Of a stretch of DNA of 44,690 nucleotides, positions 7,370 through 16,870 are shown one piece after another; positions within the stretch are counted from its first letter, which is position 1, and each line of letters opens with the position of its first letter. The translations under genes were made by a program, and so were the position numbers. Location: the NCBI GenBank assembly GCA_964407855.1, contig CAYOXI010000015.1, positions 1 to 44,690 on the forward strand, given 5' to 3'. The stretch comes from SHZI01 sp964407855 (GTDB lineage Bacteria; Pseudomonadota; Gammaproteobacteria; Steroidobacterales; GCA-2729495). The notes beneath the pieces are model-generated. The model was not told where the DNA came from, did no database searches, and was given only the letters and a program-made list of their open reading frames with translations.

Positions 7370-10300
7370 GACACTGGGGCGGCCGATTCGATAGCGCGCC
7401 TCAGCAGTGCAACCATGACCCGCACGTTTGGCTCGAGTACCATATTGTCGTGGTTTCCTGGCACCTCATAGATGTCAATCCTGCGCACGTAAGGCGTCCA
7501 GCCATTGTCTGGTGAAATGAAATTGCGCTCCGAATCAACCATGCGATCACCGCTGAGCCGATAGCGAATGTCGAGCCTTGGTCTGAAGAGTGCGATGTCC
7601 ACTGGCAGGCGCGGAATCCGGTAACGGCTCAACGCCCGTACAAATGCGTCACCGATTCGTCCGGACTGGAAATTCACTGCAGCATCATTCGCGGTGGGGT
7701 AAGCCTGGGCCACACGTCGTCTTTTCCTTTCCCACTCAATACGGCTGCGTAGCCGTTCACCGAGAAAACCAATACCGTTGGCCCTGAGCCCTTGCAGGAA
7801 AATTGACAGCCTGTCCCTGACCCCGATCGTTGTCACTTCGCGAACAGGCGTATCCAGCATGATGACCTTAATGACGGCTTCCCCCTGTTCCAGCAGCTGG
7901 CGCGCCATTTCGTAGGCAATAAGGCCGCCACCAGAGAATCCACCCAGCAGATAGGGGCCAGTTGGCTGAACCTGGCGCAACTCACCTATATAGTCACTGG
8001 CCATCTCCTCAAAGCTTTCATGCGGCTCGGTATCACCGTAGAGCCCCCGGGCCTGCAGTGCGTAAAAAGGCCGCTCTTCGCCGAGCAGGTGTGCCAAGTG
8101 GCTCAGATTCAGTACATTCCCGAACATGCCAGCGACCAGAAACAGTGGTGTTGCGCCGGCTACCGGCCCGGCATGCATTGGCACAACGTGTCTAAACGTC
8201 AGCGCATGACTTGCTGTTGGGTCAGGCGAAGTGTCGGGTGACTGCACAGGATCGTCGAAGCACTTACCCCGGATCAGATCGCCCAGACGGGCAATATCCG
8301 GTGAATGTAACAGCACCGACATGGGCAGTTCGATTTTGTATCGGTCGGAGATCTCGTTGAACAGCCTTACGGCAATCAGCGAGTGGCCGCCCAGATCAAA
8401 AAAGCTGTCGTGAATGCCGATGCCCTCGACGCCAAGCAGGCGCCCCCACAGATCGGCCACGGAGCGCTCGATGTCGTCACGCGGTGCCTCAAAGTCACTC
8501 TCCAGCTCGGGCCTGGCAAATCTCGCCTGATCACTATGTGCGGTCATCTGGCTCAACGAATCGGCCTGCTGCAATAGCGCAGGCAACTCCATCGAGCTTA
8601 CGACAGGTCCGGCCTGAATCGGGTTGGCCAGAATACGGCAGAGCGCCTCAATGCCCTGTTGCGGTGAGATACCCTGGCTGATGTTGTGCTGCAGGGCAAG
8701 TTCTGCGGGCGAGCGAGGCTTGTCTTGCGACGGCACAGGACCGCCGTCGGCGGCAACGACCGCGCTCTCACCGGTCGTGCTCAGTCTTGCAGGCCCACCC
8801 TCGGTTCGGCGCAAGGTCAGTTGTTCTACCTCGACCAGTACCGTGCCGTTCACTGCAGCAATGACGATATCAAAAGTGGCGAAGTCTGCATCGCTACTTA
8901 TGGACTCTCCTGATCGTATCCAGCTCAGCAGTTCCCCCTTCAGTGGCGCATGGTATCTGAGGCGGCGGTAGGCAATCGGTATCCACAGGTACTCGGCAAT
9001 GTCCTGGGCGGCATAGCCCGGAATCAGGTCCATAGCGCACCCGGTCGCTATGTCCAGCAAAGCCGGGTGCAGCAGATAGTCCTGCAAGTCGTCGATACAG
9101 TTATCGGGGAGTTGTAGATGCGCCAGTGCCTGTCCGGATCCCAGCCGCAGCTGTCGCAATACTCGCCAGCGCGAACCAAACCTCAGGTGGTCTTCCTGGC
9201 GCGTGCGCAGTCTACCCGTGCCGGCAGCCATGGTGACGGACTCACTGCAGCGGATCTCAAGAGCAGCCCGGTCAAGCGCGGCTGCCGCTGGTTGCGGCGC
9301 GCAAAGCACGCGGCCGCTCGCGCAGAGATCCCATGGTTCATCGCTACTTCCAGCCGACCGCTGCGCAAACAGCTTCACGTCCCAACGACCCTGGCCCCCG
9401 TGGAAGCGCAGCCGGAATTCGCGCCCTTGATCATCGTTGACGAAGAGTGGGTTCTGGAAGACCAGGTTCCGTATTTCCCAGGGTTGAAACTGGCCGAGCT
9501 CTGCGAGACCCGCACGGATCAGTTCGAGGTAGCCGGTACCTGACAGCAATGCCTGGCCCCCGATTAGCCGATGGTCATCGACTATCCAGTGTCTGGCCGT
9601 CTCAAGCCGACCGCCGATTATGTGCAGATGGGCAATCCCGTCTCGTGAACTGTAGCGACTGTGCAGTAAGGGATGGTTGACGGGCAGACAGGTAGCCGTA
9701 CGGGTTTCGGAATCAAGTACACCTGGTTGTGGCAGGCGCGCAGGTCTTGCCACCATACCGACGTCTCTCCAGACACCCCAGTTGATCGCGCTGACTGCGT
9801 AAGGCCTTTGTCCCTGACAGGAACTGGCAAAGGCGTTCAGGAATGCACTGGCGCCCACGTAGTCAACCTGGCCTTGTGGTGCTATGAACGTGCTGGTCGA
9901 GGAAAACAGCAACAGAAAGTCCAGTTTCGACTCACGAAGAAGCTCGTCGAGAACCAGGGTGCCGTAAAGCTTCGCGGCGAAGACCTCCTCGATCTCACGC
10001 TGACTCTTGAGTTGGATCAGATTGTCGCGAACGACGCCGGCGGTATGGAAGACGCCATTGATAACACCGAAACTACGGCGAGCCTCGGCAAGCAACTCCT
10101 GCATCTGTTCGGCAACCGTCACATCGCCGGCCAGGGGAAGCACTTGGGCACCCATTGCTTCAAGTTCTCGTACCAGCATGAGCGCGCGACTGATGGAATC
10201 AGCGCTGTCATGTCGGGCTAGCCAGTCATCCCGATCTTCGCTGGCTGGCAGGGGTGTTCGGCCTATCAGTACCAGTCGGGCCTGATACGCGGTTGCCAGC

Positions 10301-13300
10301 CACCGGGCGATCTCGACAGCGATTCCGCCAAAGCCGCCTGTAAGCAGATACACGCCACCTTTGGCAAGTTGCGGCAGGCTGCCGGGCGCGGGCGCAGGAA
10401 AGCGCTGGCGGCCCAGGAACCGCTGCCAGCGTACGCCGCTGCGCCATGCAACGACGCGGTTGCCGGCCGGCGCCTCGAGTTCCGCCGCCAATGCTGCCTG
10501 AGCTGGTTCGGAGCCGTTGTCCGCGGTCGGTCGGCGTGCGCGGTTTCGCTTCGGTTCGTTTGTGGCAGTTTCAATATCCACGAAGCTGCAGGTGAAATTG
10601 GGGAATTCACGCGGAATCACCGCGCAGGGTCCGAGCACCGTCGCCTTGTCCGGATAGGGCAGGCCCTCCGAAGCCACCTGTTGCACGCCGTTGCCGGCCA
10701 CGGTGACATGCAGCGGCGAATCCACAGGAAAAGCCTTGCCGAGTGCCCGTGCCAGATGGAACAGCGAGTAGAAACCATATTCCTGATTGCGGTGCAGAAA
10801 GGTCGAACCCGGCCGGAAACTCTGATCCCGCGTGATCAGCCAGCCATGCAGAATGCGCTCAGGCAACAAGTCATTGGCTGCGAGGTCGTTGATGAGGTCC
10901 TGATAGCCTGTGCCGCCCGCTTCCGGTGCCAGTGTGTAACTGTGGCTCTCCAGGCGGGCGAAAGTGTCACCGGCCTGCACCGTGACTACTGTCTTGCCGG
11001 CAGCGCGCAGCTGATGTACCAGCGCGGTGATGACCGGATCATTGCTATGGAACACCAGCCACTTCTGGCAGCTGCTGGTTGACTCGAGAATGCCGTGCTG
11101 CACCCAGCGGGGTTGCCAGAACCAGTCGTCCACGTTCGGCAGGGCCATGGGACGAACAGGGGCAGCGGATTCCAGTGCCTGTGCTTTGCCAGGATCAATC
11201 CAGTAGCGGGCATGCTGGAACGGATAAGTCGGCAGGGGTACACGACGGCGTGTCCCATCGTGAAGTTTGTTCAGTTCAACCGGAATACCGACAGCCCATA
11301 GTCGACCGATAACCGTGCGGAAGTAGACCTGATCATTCACGGTATCGTTGGGGTGCCGCATGGAAGACACTACCCGCTGGGCAGGTGCCGCCGGATTCTG
11401 GCGCACGCAGGAACCGAGCATGGAGCCGGGCCCAACCTCCAGAAAGACCCGGTCCGGGGACTCCAGCAGCGTGTTGATGCCATCGGCAAACAGCACGGTA
11501 TTGCGCAGGTGCGCTACCCAGTACTCCGGATCACAAGCCTGCTGCGGATCCAGCCAGGTACCCGTGCGGTTGGAAATGATTTTTATGGCGGGCGGATTCA
11601 GCCGGATGCTTTGCAGATAGCGACGAAATTCACCGAGTATGCTTTCGAGATGGCGTGAATGTGCGGGCACGTTCACCCGGACACGCTGCGACTCAATGCC
11701 TTGGGCTGTCAGTGCTGCAGCCAGTCTCTCCAGCGCCTCCGGAAGTCCGGAAGCAACGGCAAGCTGAGGGCCATTTGCCGCCGCGATATCCACGTCTGTG
11801 CCGGCGATGTCACGCAACTCGGCTACAGGCAGGGGAACGCTTAACATCCCTCCCCTTGGCGCCTGCTGGAACAGTTGACCCCGTAGTAGCAGTAGTCCGA
11901 GTGCATCCTCAAAACTGAATACCCCGGCGATGGTGGCCGCGGTGTTCTCTCCCATGCTGTGGCCGATCACCGCATCCGGGCGCACACCGCAGGATTCCCA
12001 GAGCCGGGTCAGAGCGTACTCCACGAGAAACGTGAGCGGCAGCTGGGTGGCCGGTTTCTCAAGTTCCGCACTAACCGCATCCCGTGATTCTGCCGCGGCG
12101 AAAAATACCGGCTTCAGATCAACGCCAAAGCGCGATTGCAGTATCGCCATGCCGCGGTCGATGTGCTCGCGAAAAACTGGTTCGCGCTCATAGAGGTCGA
12201 AGCCCATCCGGAAGTACTGGGCACCGCCGCCCGGGTACATGAATACCAGCGATGGCCGGTCGAGCTCCCGGACATGGGTGAAAACCCGCTGCGCATCATT
12301 ACTCTCCAGCAAGGCGACGGCTTCAGCATGACTGCTGCAGGCGAGTACGCGCCGCTGGTCAAAGCCATGGCGGCCAAACTGGAGGGTATAGGCCACATCG
12401 GCAAGGCGCTGCTGCGGATGTGACTGCAACCAGTCGGCCAGCCGTTTGGCAGCGCTATCCAGTGCCCGCCGATTTCGGGCCGACAGCACCAGCAGTTGCG
12501 GTGATGCATCGGCTACACCAGGATCAGCCTTCGGGGGCTCTTCGAGAATGACAAAGGCATTGGTGCCGCCGACGCCCAGGGAGTTGACCCCGGCGCGCCG
12601 GGGTCCGGCGGTCTGCTCCCAATTGCTGAGCGACGCCACCACAGTGAATGGACTGCTGGCAAAGTCGATGACCGGATTGGGCACAGTAAAATTCAGGGAA
12701 GCCGGAATCTGCCCGTGTTCCAGTGCCAGCGTGGTTTTGATCAGGCCGGCAACCCCGGCGGCAGTATCCAGATGGCCGATGTTGGTTTTGACCGACCCCA
12801 CGCGACAGAAGCCAGCCCGCTCCGTGCTCTTGCGGAATGCCTGGGTAAGCGCGGCAATTTCAATGGGGTCACCAACCGGGGTGGCGGTGCCATGACACTC
12901 AATGTAAGTCACGCTTTCGGCATCCACATTGGCTACCGCCAGTGCTTCCGCCACAGCAGCCGCCTGACCGTCAACACTGGGGGCCAGGTAACCGACTTTG
13001 CCTGACCCGTCATTGTTGACGGCGCTTCCCTTGATGACAGCATGCACGTGATCGCCGTCACGCATGGCATCAGCGAGCCGGCGCAGTACAACCACCCCAG
13101 TGCCACTGCCGAACACCGTACCTTTGGAGTGGAGGTCAAAGCTGCGGCAGTGACCGTCGGGTGACAGTACTTCGCCGTCTCTGAACACGTAGCCAATGGC
13201 ATGCGGCAGCTCAATCGTTGAGCCGCCGGCCAGCGCCATGTCGCACTCTCCTGAGAGCAGACTCTGCATGGCCAGATGCGTCGCTACGAGCGAGGTGGAG

Positions 13301-13839
13301 CAAGCGGTCTGCACATTGACGCTTGGTCCGCGCAGGTTGAAGGCATAGGACACACGGGTGGCCAGGAAGTCCTTGTCATTGCCTGTGTGGCGCAACAAGA
13401 ACAGGCCGACCGAATCGATCAGATCCGGGTTCGACAGAATGTTGAAGGCGAAATAGGCCCCCATGCCGCAGCCTGCAAATACGCCTACGGAGCCATCAAA
13501 CCCCTCCGGCGGATGCCCCGCGCGTTCCAGCGCCTCCCAGGCCACCTCATAAAACTGCCGGTGTTGGGGATCGAGAATTGCCGCTTCCTTGGGGCTGAAA
13601 CCGAAAAATTCCGGATCAAACTGGTCAAAATCCTGCAGCGGCATGCCGGCGCGGACATACGCGGGATTGTCGAGCACTGCGCGGCTCACCCCTCTGGCCA
13701 GCAGTTCCTCATCGGAATAAACGCGTACTGACTCAACGCCGTTCACCAGATTGCTCCAGTACGCTTCTGGCGTGTTGGCGTCGGGAACGCGGATCGCCAT
13801 CCCGATGATGGCGATATCGCTGTCGTCAATTGGCTGCAT
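7366..13839 (-). CDS. type I polyketide synthase, KS-AT-KR-DH-ACP-TE
   Basis: The start is ATG 13839; an upstream in-frame TTG at 13905 is less likely. The product is 2157 residues. KS is about 5-435 with Cys180 (TACSTS), His316 (HGTATPVGDP) and His356 (KTNIGHLD). AT is about 530-830 with Ser628 (GHSMGE) and His727 in VPAHS, which is neither the HAFH malonyl nor the YASH methylmalonyl motif. A KR structural half (about 900-1140) precedes KR at 1160-1360 with TGGFGGIA and Tyr1327. A DH-like domain is 1387-1680 with His1423, but HRLIGGQALLSG has an extra residue and Ser for Pro, and the second motif is HPALLDIATG (Asp1596). The ACP Ser is 1820 (GGHSL). The TE has Ser1969 (GFSGG), Asp1996 and His2130 (GNHDN). 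It should make a beta-hydroxy or alpha,beta-unsaturated acyl product released by its TE; substrate and number of cycles are unknown. It heads an operon with pssD/pssE-like genes. Confidence 0.93.
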   Translation of the reverse strand: MQPIDDSDIAIIGMAIRVPDANTPEAYWSNLVNGVESVRVYSDEELLARGVSRAVLDNPAYVRAGMPLQDFDQFDPEFFGFSPKEAAILDPQHRQFYEVAWEALERAGHPPEGFDGSVGVFAGCGMGAYFAFNILSNPDLIDSVGLFLLRHTGNDKDFLATRVSYAFNLRGPSVNVQTACSTSLVATHLAMQSLLSGECDMALAGGSTIELPHAIGYVFRDGEVLSPDGHCRSFDLHSKGTVFGSGTGVVVLRRLADAMRDGDHVHAVIKGSAVNNDGSGKVGYLAPSVDGQAAAVAEALAVANVDAESVTYIECHGTATPVGDPIEIAALTQAFRKSTERAGFCRVGSVKTNIGHLDTAAGVAGLIKTTLALEHGQIPASLNFTVPNPVIDFASSPFTVVASLSNWEQTAGPRRAGVNSLGVGGTNAFVILEEPPKADPGVADASPQLLVLSARNRRALDSAAKRLADWLQSHPQQRLADVAYTLQFGRHGFDQRRVLACSSHAEAVALLESNDAQRVFTHVRELDRPSLVFMYPGGGAQYFRMGFDLYEREPVFREHIDRGMAILQSRFGVDLKPVFFAAAESRDAVSAELEKPATQLPLTFLVEYALTRLWESCGVRPDAVIGHSMGENTAATIAGVFSFEDALGLLLLRGQLFQQAPRGGMLSVPLPVAELRDIAGTDVDIAAANGPQLAVASGLPEALERLAAALTAQGIESQRVRVNVPAHSRHLESILGEFRRYLQSIRLNPPAIKIISNRTGTWLDPQQACDPEYWVAHLRNTVLFADGINTLLESPDRVFLEVGPGSMLGSCVRQNPAAPAQRVVSSMRHPNDTVNDQVYFRTVIGRLWAVGIPVELNKLHDGTRRRVPLPTYPFQHARYWIDPGKAQALESAAPVRPMALPNVDDWFWQPRWVQHGILESTSSCQKWLVFHSNDPVITALVHQLRAAGKTVVTVQAGDTFARLESHSYTLAPEAGGTGYQDLINDLAANDLLPERILHGWLITRDQSFRPGSTFLHRNQEYGFYSLFHLARALGKAFPVDSPLHVTVAGNGVQQVASEGLPYPDKATVLGPCAVIPREFPNFTCSFVDIETATNEPKRNRARRPTADNGSEPAQAALAAELEAPAGNRVVAWRSGVRWQRFLGRQRFPAPAPGSLPQLAKGGVYLLTGGFGGIAVEIARWLATAYQARLVLIGRTPLPASEDRDDWLARHDSADSISRALMLVRELEAMGAQVLPLAGDVTVAEQMQELLAEARRSFGVINGVFHTAGVVRDNLIQLKSQREIEEVFAAKLYGTLVLDELLRESKLDFLLLFSSTSTFIAPQGQVDYVGASAFLNAFASSCQGQRPYAVSAINWGVWRDVGMVARPARLPQPGVLDSETRTATCLPVNHPLLHSRYSSRDGIAHLHIIGGRLETARHWIVDDHRLIGGQALLSGTGYLELIRAGLAELGQFQPWEIRNLVFQNPLFVNDDQGREFRLRFHGGQGRWDVKLFAQRSAGSSDEPWDLCASGRVLCAPQPAAAALDRAALEIRCSESVTMAAGTGRLRTRQEDHLRFGSRWRVLRQLRLGSGQALAHLQLPDNCIDDLQDYLLHPALLDIATGCAMDLIPGYAAQDIAEYLWIPIAYRRLRYHAPLKGELLSWIRSGESISSDADFATFDIVIAAVNGTVLVEVEQLTLRRTEGGPARLSTTGESAVVAADGGPVPSQDKPRSPAELALQHNISQGISPQQGIEALCRILANPIQAGPVVSSMELPALLQQADSLSQMTAHSDQARFARPELESDFEAPRDDIERSVADLWGRLLGVEGIGIHDSFFDLGGHSLIAVRLFNEISDRYKIELPMSVLLHSPDIARLGDLIRGKCFDDPVQSPDTSPDPTASHALTFRHVVPMHAGPVAGATPLFLVAGMFGNVLNLSHLAHLLGEERPFYALQARGLYGDTEPHESFEEMASDYIGELRQVQPTGPYLLGGFSGGGLIAYEMARQLLEQGEAVIKVIMLDTPVREVTTIGVRDRLSIFLQGLRANGIGFLGERLRSRIEWERKRRRVAQAYPTANDAAVNFQSGRIGDAFVRALSRYRIPRLPVDIALFRPRLDIRYRLSGDRMVDSERNFISPDNGWTPYVRRIDIYEVPGNHDNMVLEPNVRVMVALLRRAIESAAPVS

Positions 13840-14065
13840 CTGGCTGTGCTTCGCTGGCCTCAGTGATCCGGGGGGGCATGGAAGTATGTTAAGACGAGGC
13901 ACCAAAATCCGTGATCTATATTCACATTTTCTGGCCTAACGCTTTATAGTACAAAGAGTTGTAGACGTAGTCAGACCGCAGATCCTGCCAATCCGGGGTT
14001 GATCCCGCACCCCTTGCATGCATGTTACTGGCTGCCGCTAAACACCCGGATGTAACTTCAATTTT
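13840..14065. promoter_or_regulatory. divergent intergenic region between PKS operon and deacetylase
   Basis: These 226 bp separate the divergent PKS and NodB-type genes and must hold both promoters. On the minus strand a TATAAA-like -10 is seen at 13944-13949, without a convincing -35. No operator with clear dyad symmetry was found. Neither gene has a strong ribosome-binding site. Confidence 0.3.
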
Positions 14066-14929
14066 ATGAGCGGCTCCAACTTTCGGTGGTATGTCAAGAA
14101 AACGGCCCGCATGGCCGTAGCCCTCGGCTGCGGCTTGACGGGCGTCCTGGCAGTGCGCCGTGCCACTAGCAATGGCCCGGCACTGCGGGCATTGACCTAC
14201 CACCGCATCGGGCATGCGAAACAGGATCCGTTTTGTGTCTCCCTCGAAGATTTCGCCGCGCAGATGCAATTGCTTGCACGGGAAGGGCGGGCCGTATCGC
14301 TCCGTCAGGTACAGCGCTTTCTGGCCGGCCAAGAAGCGTTGCCGCAGGATGCGTGTCTGGTGACAATTGACGATGGCATGCTCAGCACATTGACAGAGGC
14401 CTTGCCGGTTCTGAAGGATGCCGGCGTCCCCGCGGTGGCCTATGTCAGTGCCAGTCTGATCGGGCGGGAAGCGACCGGGGCCGGGCCTGAGCGTTACCTG
14501 ACCTGGGAGGAATTGAGGACCGTCCAAAAGTCGGGTCTGGTGACTATCGGCTCACATGCGCACACCCATCGGTCACTGGCCTTGATGCCACTTGCTGATG
14601 CGCGCGAGGAAATGCGCCTGTCACGCGAGCGGTTGATTCTGGAACTGGACGCCGAGGTTAGTTCTTTCGCCTATCCGTTCGGCACCCAAAGCGACTTCAA
14701 CGCTGCGACTGATCAGGCGCTGGCGGACTGCGGCTACGCGTTGGCTTTCAATTCCATCCACGGTGTCATACGCCAGGGAATGTCCCCGTTCAGCCTGCCC
14801 CGCGTGAAGGTTGAGGGTGGCGAGTCGTTGTACATGTTCTCGCTGATCTCCAGAGGCGGCATGGATGCATGGCAGGCCGTAGACAGGTCCCTGTGGCGGC
14901 TGCAACGTGTCCGCAGCGAGATCAGCTGA
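14066..14929 (+). CDS. polysaccharide deacetylase, NodB (CE4) type
   Basis: The 287-residue protein has the NodB homology domain. Motif 1 appears as LVTIDDG (Asp102, Asp103), motif 2 as GSHAHTH with His164 and His168 in the H-x3-H spacing that binds the metal, and motif 3 as FAYPFGTQ, where the family has RxPxG/YPxG. The N-terminus (1-31) has a basic start and a hydrophobic stretch, ARMAVALGCGLTGVLAV, which could be a membrane anchor or uncleaved signal. CE4 enzymes remove N- or O-acetyl groups from sugars, usually in the periplasm for exopolysaccharides. It is first in a rightward run with asnB-like and glycosyltransferase genes (27 bp to the next). The start has a weak ribosome-binding site. 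Confidence 0.85.
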   Translation: MSGSNFRWYVKKTARMAVALGCGLTGVLAVRRATSNGPALRALTYHRIGHAKQDPFCVSLEDFAAQMQLLAREGRAVSLRQVQRFLAGQEALPQDACLVTIDDGMLSTLTEALPVLKDAGVPAVAYVSASLIGREATGAGPERYLTWEELRTVQKSGLVTIGSHAHTHRSLALMPLADAREEMRLSRERLILELDAEVSSFAYPFGTQSDFNAATDQALADCGYALAFNSIHGVIRQGMSPFSLPRVKVEGGESLYMFSLISRGGMDAWQAVDRSLWRLQRVRSEIS

Positions 14930-14956
14930 TGGCGTCGGACAGATGGTGATTCATTC

Positions 14957-16870
14957 ATGTGCGGTATAGCCGGGGTACTCGGACCGGCCGACGAGTACGC
15001 CATGAAGGTCACGGCGCGCATGAACAACGCCATGCAGCACCGCGGGCCAGATCAGGGCGGCCTGTGGAAGAGCGAAGGCAAAGTCGGCGTGGTGCTGGGG
15101 CACCGGCGACTTTCAATAATTGATCTCAGCGAGGCCGGGCGGCAGCCGATGATCGACGCCGCCACCGGCGTGGCGATCGCCTTTAACGGTGAGTGCTACA
15201 ACTTCCGCGAACTGCGCGCTGAGCTGGAGGCTAGCGGGCGCGACTTTGTTTCGGTCAGTGATACCGAGGTCGTACTGGCAGCCTATCTGAGTTGGGGGTC
15301 TGCGGCATTGCAGAGGCTGCGTGGTATGTTCGCTTTGGCCGTGTGGGATCCGCGCGAGCCCATTTTACTCCTGGCGCGCGACCGGCTTGGCATCAAGCCG
15401 CTGTACTACACAGAGCAGGACGGCCGGCTGCTGTTTGCTTCTGAACTTCGGGCTCTGCTGGCCAGCGAACTGGTCCCTCGGAAGCTTGACCAGATCAGTC
15501 TCGCTTCGTTCCTCTGGCATGGCTTTGTGCCCGGACCACGAACGCTGGTGACTGGAGTCAGGCTGCTGCCGGCGGGGCATCTGCTCTGCATTCGTCCAGG
15601 TCAGCCGCCTGAACCTGCCTGCTACTGGAACTATCCAGTGACAACCGGAGCTTCCCGTGAGTCGAGCGCCGTTGCTCCGGCGCGTGACAAACTCGAAGAG
15701 GCGGTCGCCCAGCACATGGTCAGTGATGTCCCGCTTGGGATTTTTCTGAGTGGCGGCGTGGACTCCTCAGTCATCGCAGCCATGGCCCAGCGTTCGGCCG
15801 ATCATCCCGTCAGCACGTTCAATGTACGCTTTGAGGAGGCGCGGTATGACGAGTCCGCGCATGCGCGGCAGGTAGCCGAGATACTCGGTACGGAGCATCA
15901 CGAGGTTACGTTGACTGAGACCTATTTCGCTGATCACCTTGACGCCGCCCTGGATTGCATAGACCAACCAACGTTTGATGCACTCAATACATATTTTGTC
16001 AGCCGAGCTGTGCGGGAAGCCGGCCTCACGGTCGCCCTGGCCGGCACCGGTGGCGATGAACTATTCGGCGGCTATGCAAGTTTCTCGGATCTGCCGCGCA
16101 TTCGACCAGTGTCCCAGGCACTGGGGTGGCTGCCGGAACGCATGCGGCGCATGGCAGGCCGGGCCGCATCGAGGGTGATGATGGGTTTGCCTTCGGCTGT
16201 CTACCCGCAAACCCGCTGGGGTAAGCTGACCGACGCGCTTGCTGCCCGTGGCGATCTGGTGGCGCTGTACCAGGTTTCCTACGGCTTGTTTACCTGCGAT
16301 TTTCTGGATGCGCTGCTGCTACAGCCCGTCCAGGACATGCACTGGGGTCTGGAGACTGCCCGACGACGGGAACTCACGGAGCGAACCCACGGTCAGGATG
16401 AACCGACGGCAATCAGCAGTCTCGAGGTGGCGAGCTTTTTGGGTGAGCGGCTGCTGAGGGACACGGATTGCGCCAGCATGGCGGTCTCTCTTGAGGTGCG
16501 TGTGCCGCTGCTCGATCATGAGTTTATTGAGGCATTGGCGCGGGTGCCGACTGCGCAGCGCTTTCATCCGCTACGCAAGAAAATGATGCTGCGCGAAATG
16601 ACAGGCGGAAAACTCGATCCGTTGCTATTCGAACGCGAGAAGGCTGGTTTCGAACTACCTCTGGCAGTGTGGTGCAAGCGTCTACTGTCGCGTCGCTTGC
16701 GGGCCACGTTTCAGGACATCAACCTGGCCCATGCGATTGGCCTTAATGCGGAGACGGTCGGTCGGCTCTGGCGCGCCTTCGAGCAGGGGGGGGCCGGCGT
16801 CTACTGGTCTCGTGTCTGGAGTCTCTATGTTCTGATGAACTGGTGTCGGCGTCACGGTGTCTATCTATGA
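14957..16870 (+). CDS. asnB: asparagine synthetase (glutamine-hydrolysing)-like amidotransferase
   Basis: This 637-residue class II glutamine amidotransferase starts MCGIAGVLG, so Cys2 is the glutaminase nucleophile after Met removal. The glutaminase half has HRRLSIIDLS and AFNGECYN. The synthetase half has the ATP pyrophosphatase loop SGGVDSS at 265-271. The C-terminal part keeps VSLEVRVPLLDHEF and KKMMLREM. Real asparagine synthetases look like this, but copies in surface-saccharide loci often amidate a uronic acid or another carboxylate, as WbpS does. Placed beside a deacetylase and a glycosyltransferase, and in a locus with a PssDE-like pair, amidation of a sugar carboxylate is the favoured inference. 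It overlaps the next gene by ATGA (16867-16870). Confidence 0.9.
   Translation: MCGIAGVLGPADEYAMKVTARMNNAMQHRGPDQGGLWKSEGKVGVVLGHRRLSIIDLSEAGRQPMIDAATGVAIAFNGECYNFRELRAELEASGRDFVSVSDTEVVLAAYLSWGSAALQRLRGMFALAVWDPREPILLLARDRLGIKPLYYTEQDGRLLFASELRALLASELVPRKLDQISLASFLWHGFVPGPRTLVTGVRLLPAGHLLCIRPGQPPEPACYWNYPVTTGASRESSAVAPARDKLEEAVAQHMVSDVPLGIFLSGGVDSSVIAAMAQRSADHPVSTFNVRFEEARYDESAHARQVAEILGTEHHEVTLTETYFADHLDAALDCIDQPTFDALNTYFVSRAVREAGLTVALAGTGGDELFGGYASFSDLPRIRPVSQALGWLPERMRRMAGRAASRVMMGLPSAVYPQTRWGKLTDALAARGDLVALYQVSYGLFTCDFLDALLLQPVQDMHWGLETARRRELTERTHGQDEPTAISSLEVASFLGERLLRDTDCASMAVSLEVRVPLLDHEFIEALARVPTAQRFHPLRKKMMLREMTGGKLDPLLFEREKAGFELPLAVWCKRLLSRRLRATFQDINLAHAIGLNAETVGRLWRAFEQGGAGVYWSRVWSLYVLMNWCRRHGVYL

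Noticed and set aside
7366..13839. A separate ER or methyltransferase domain in the PKS between AT and KR (residues about 880-1160)
   Set aside because: The segment matches the structural half that precedes KR domains; no NADPH-binding ER motif or SAM motif is visible.
13840..13905. TTG 13905 as the PKS start
   Set aside because: The added 22 residues are Pro/Arg-rich and not KS-like; ATG 13839 directly precedes the KS domain start.
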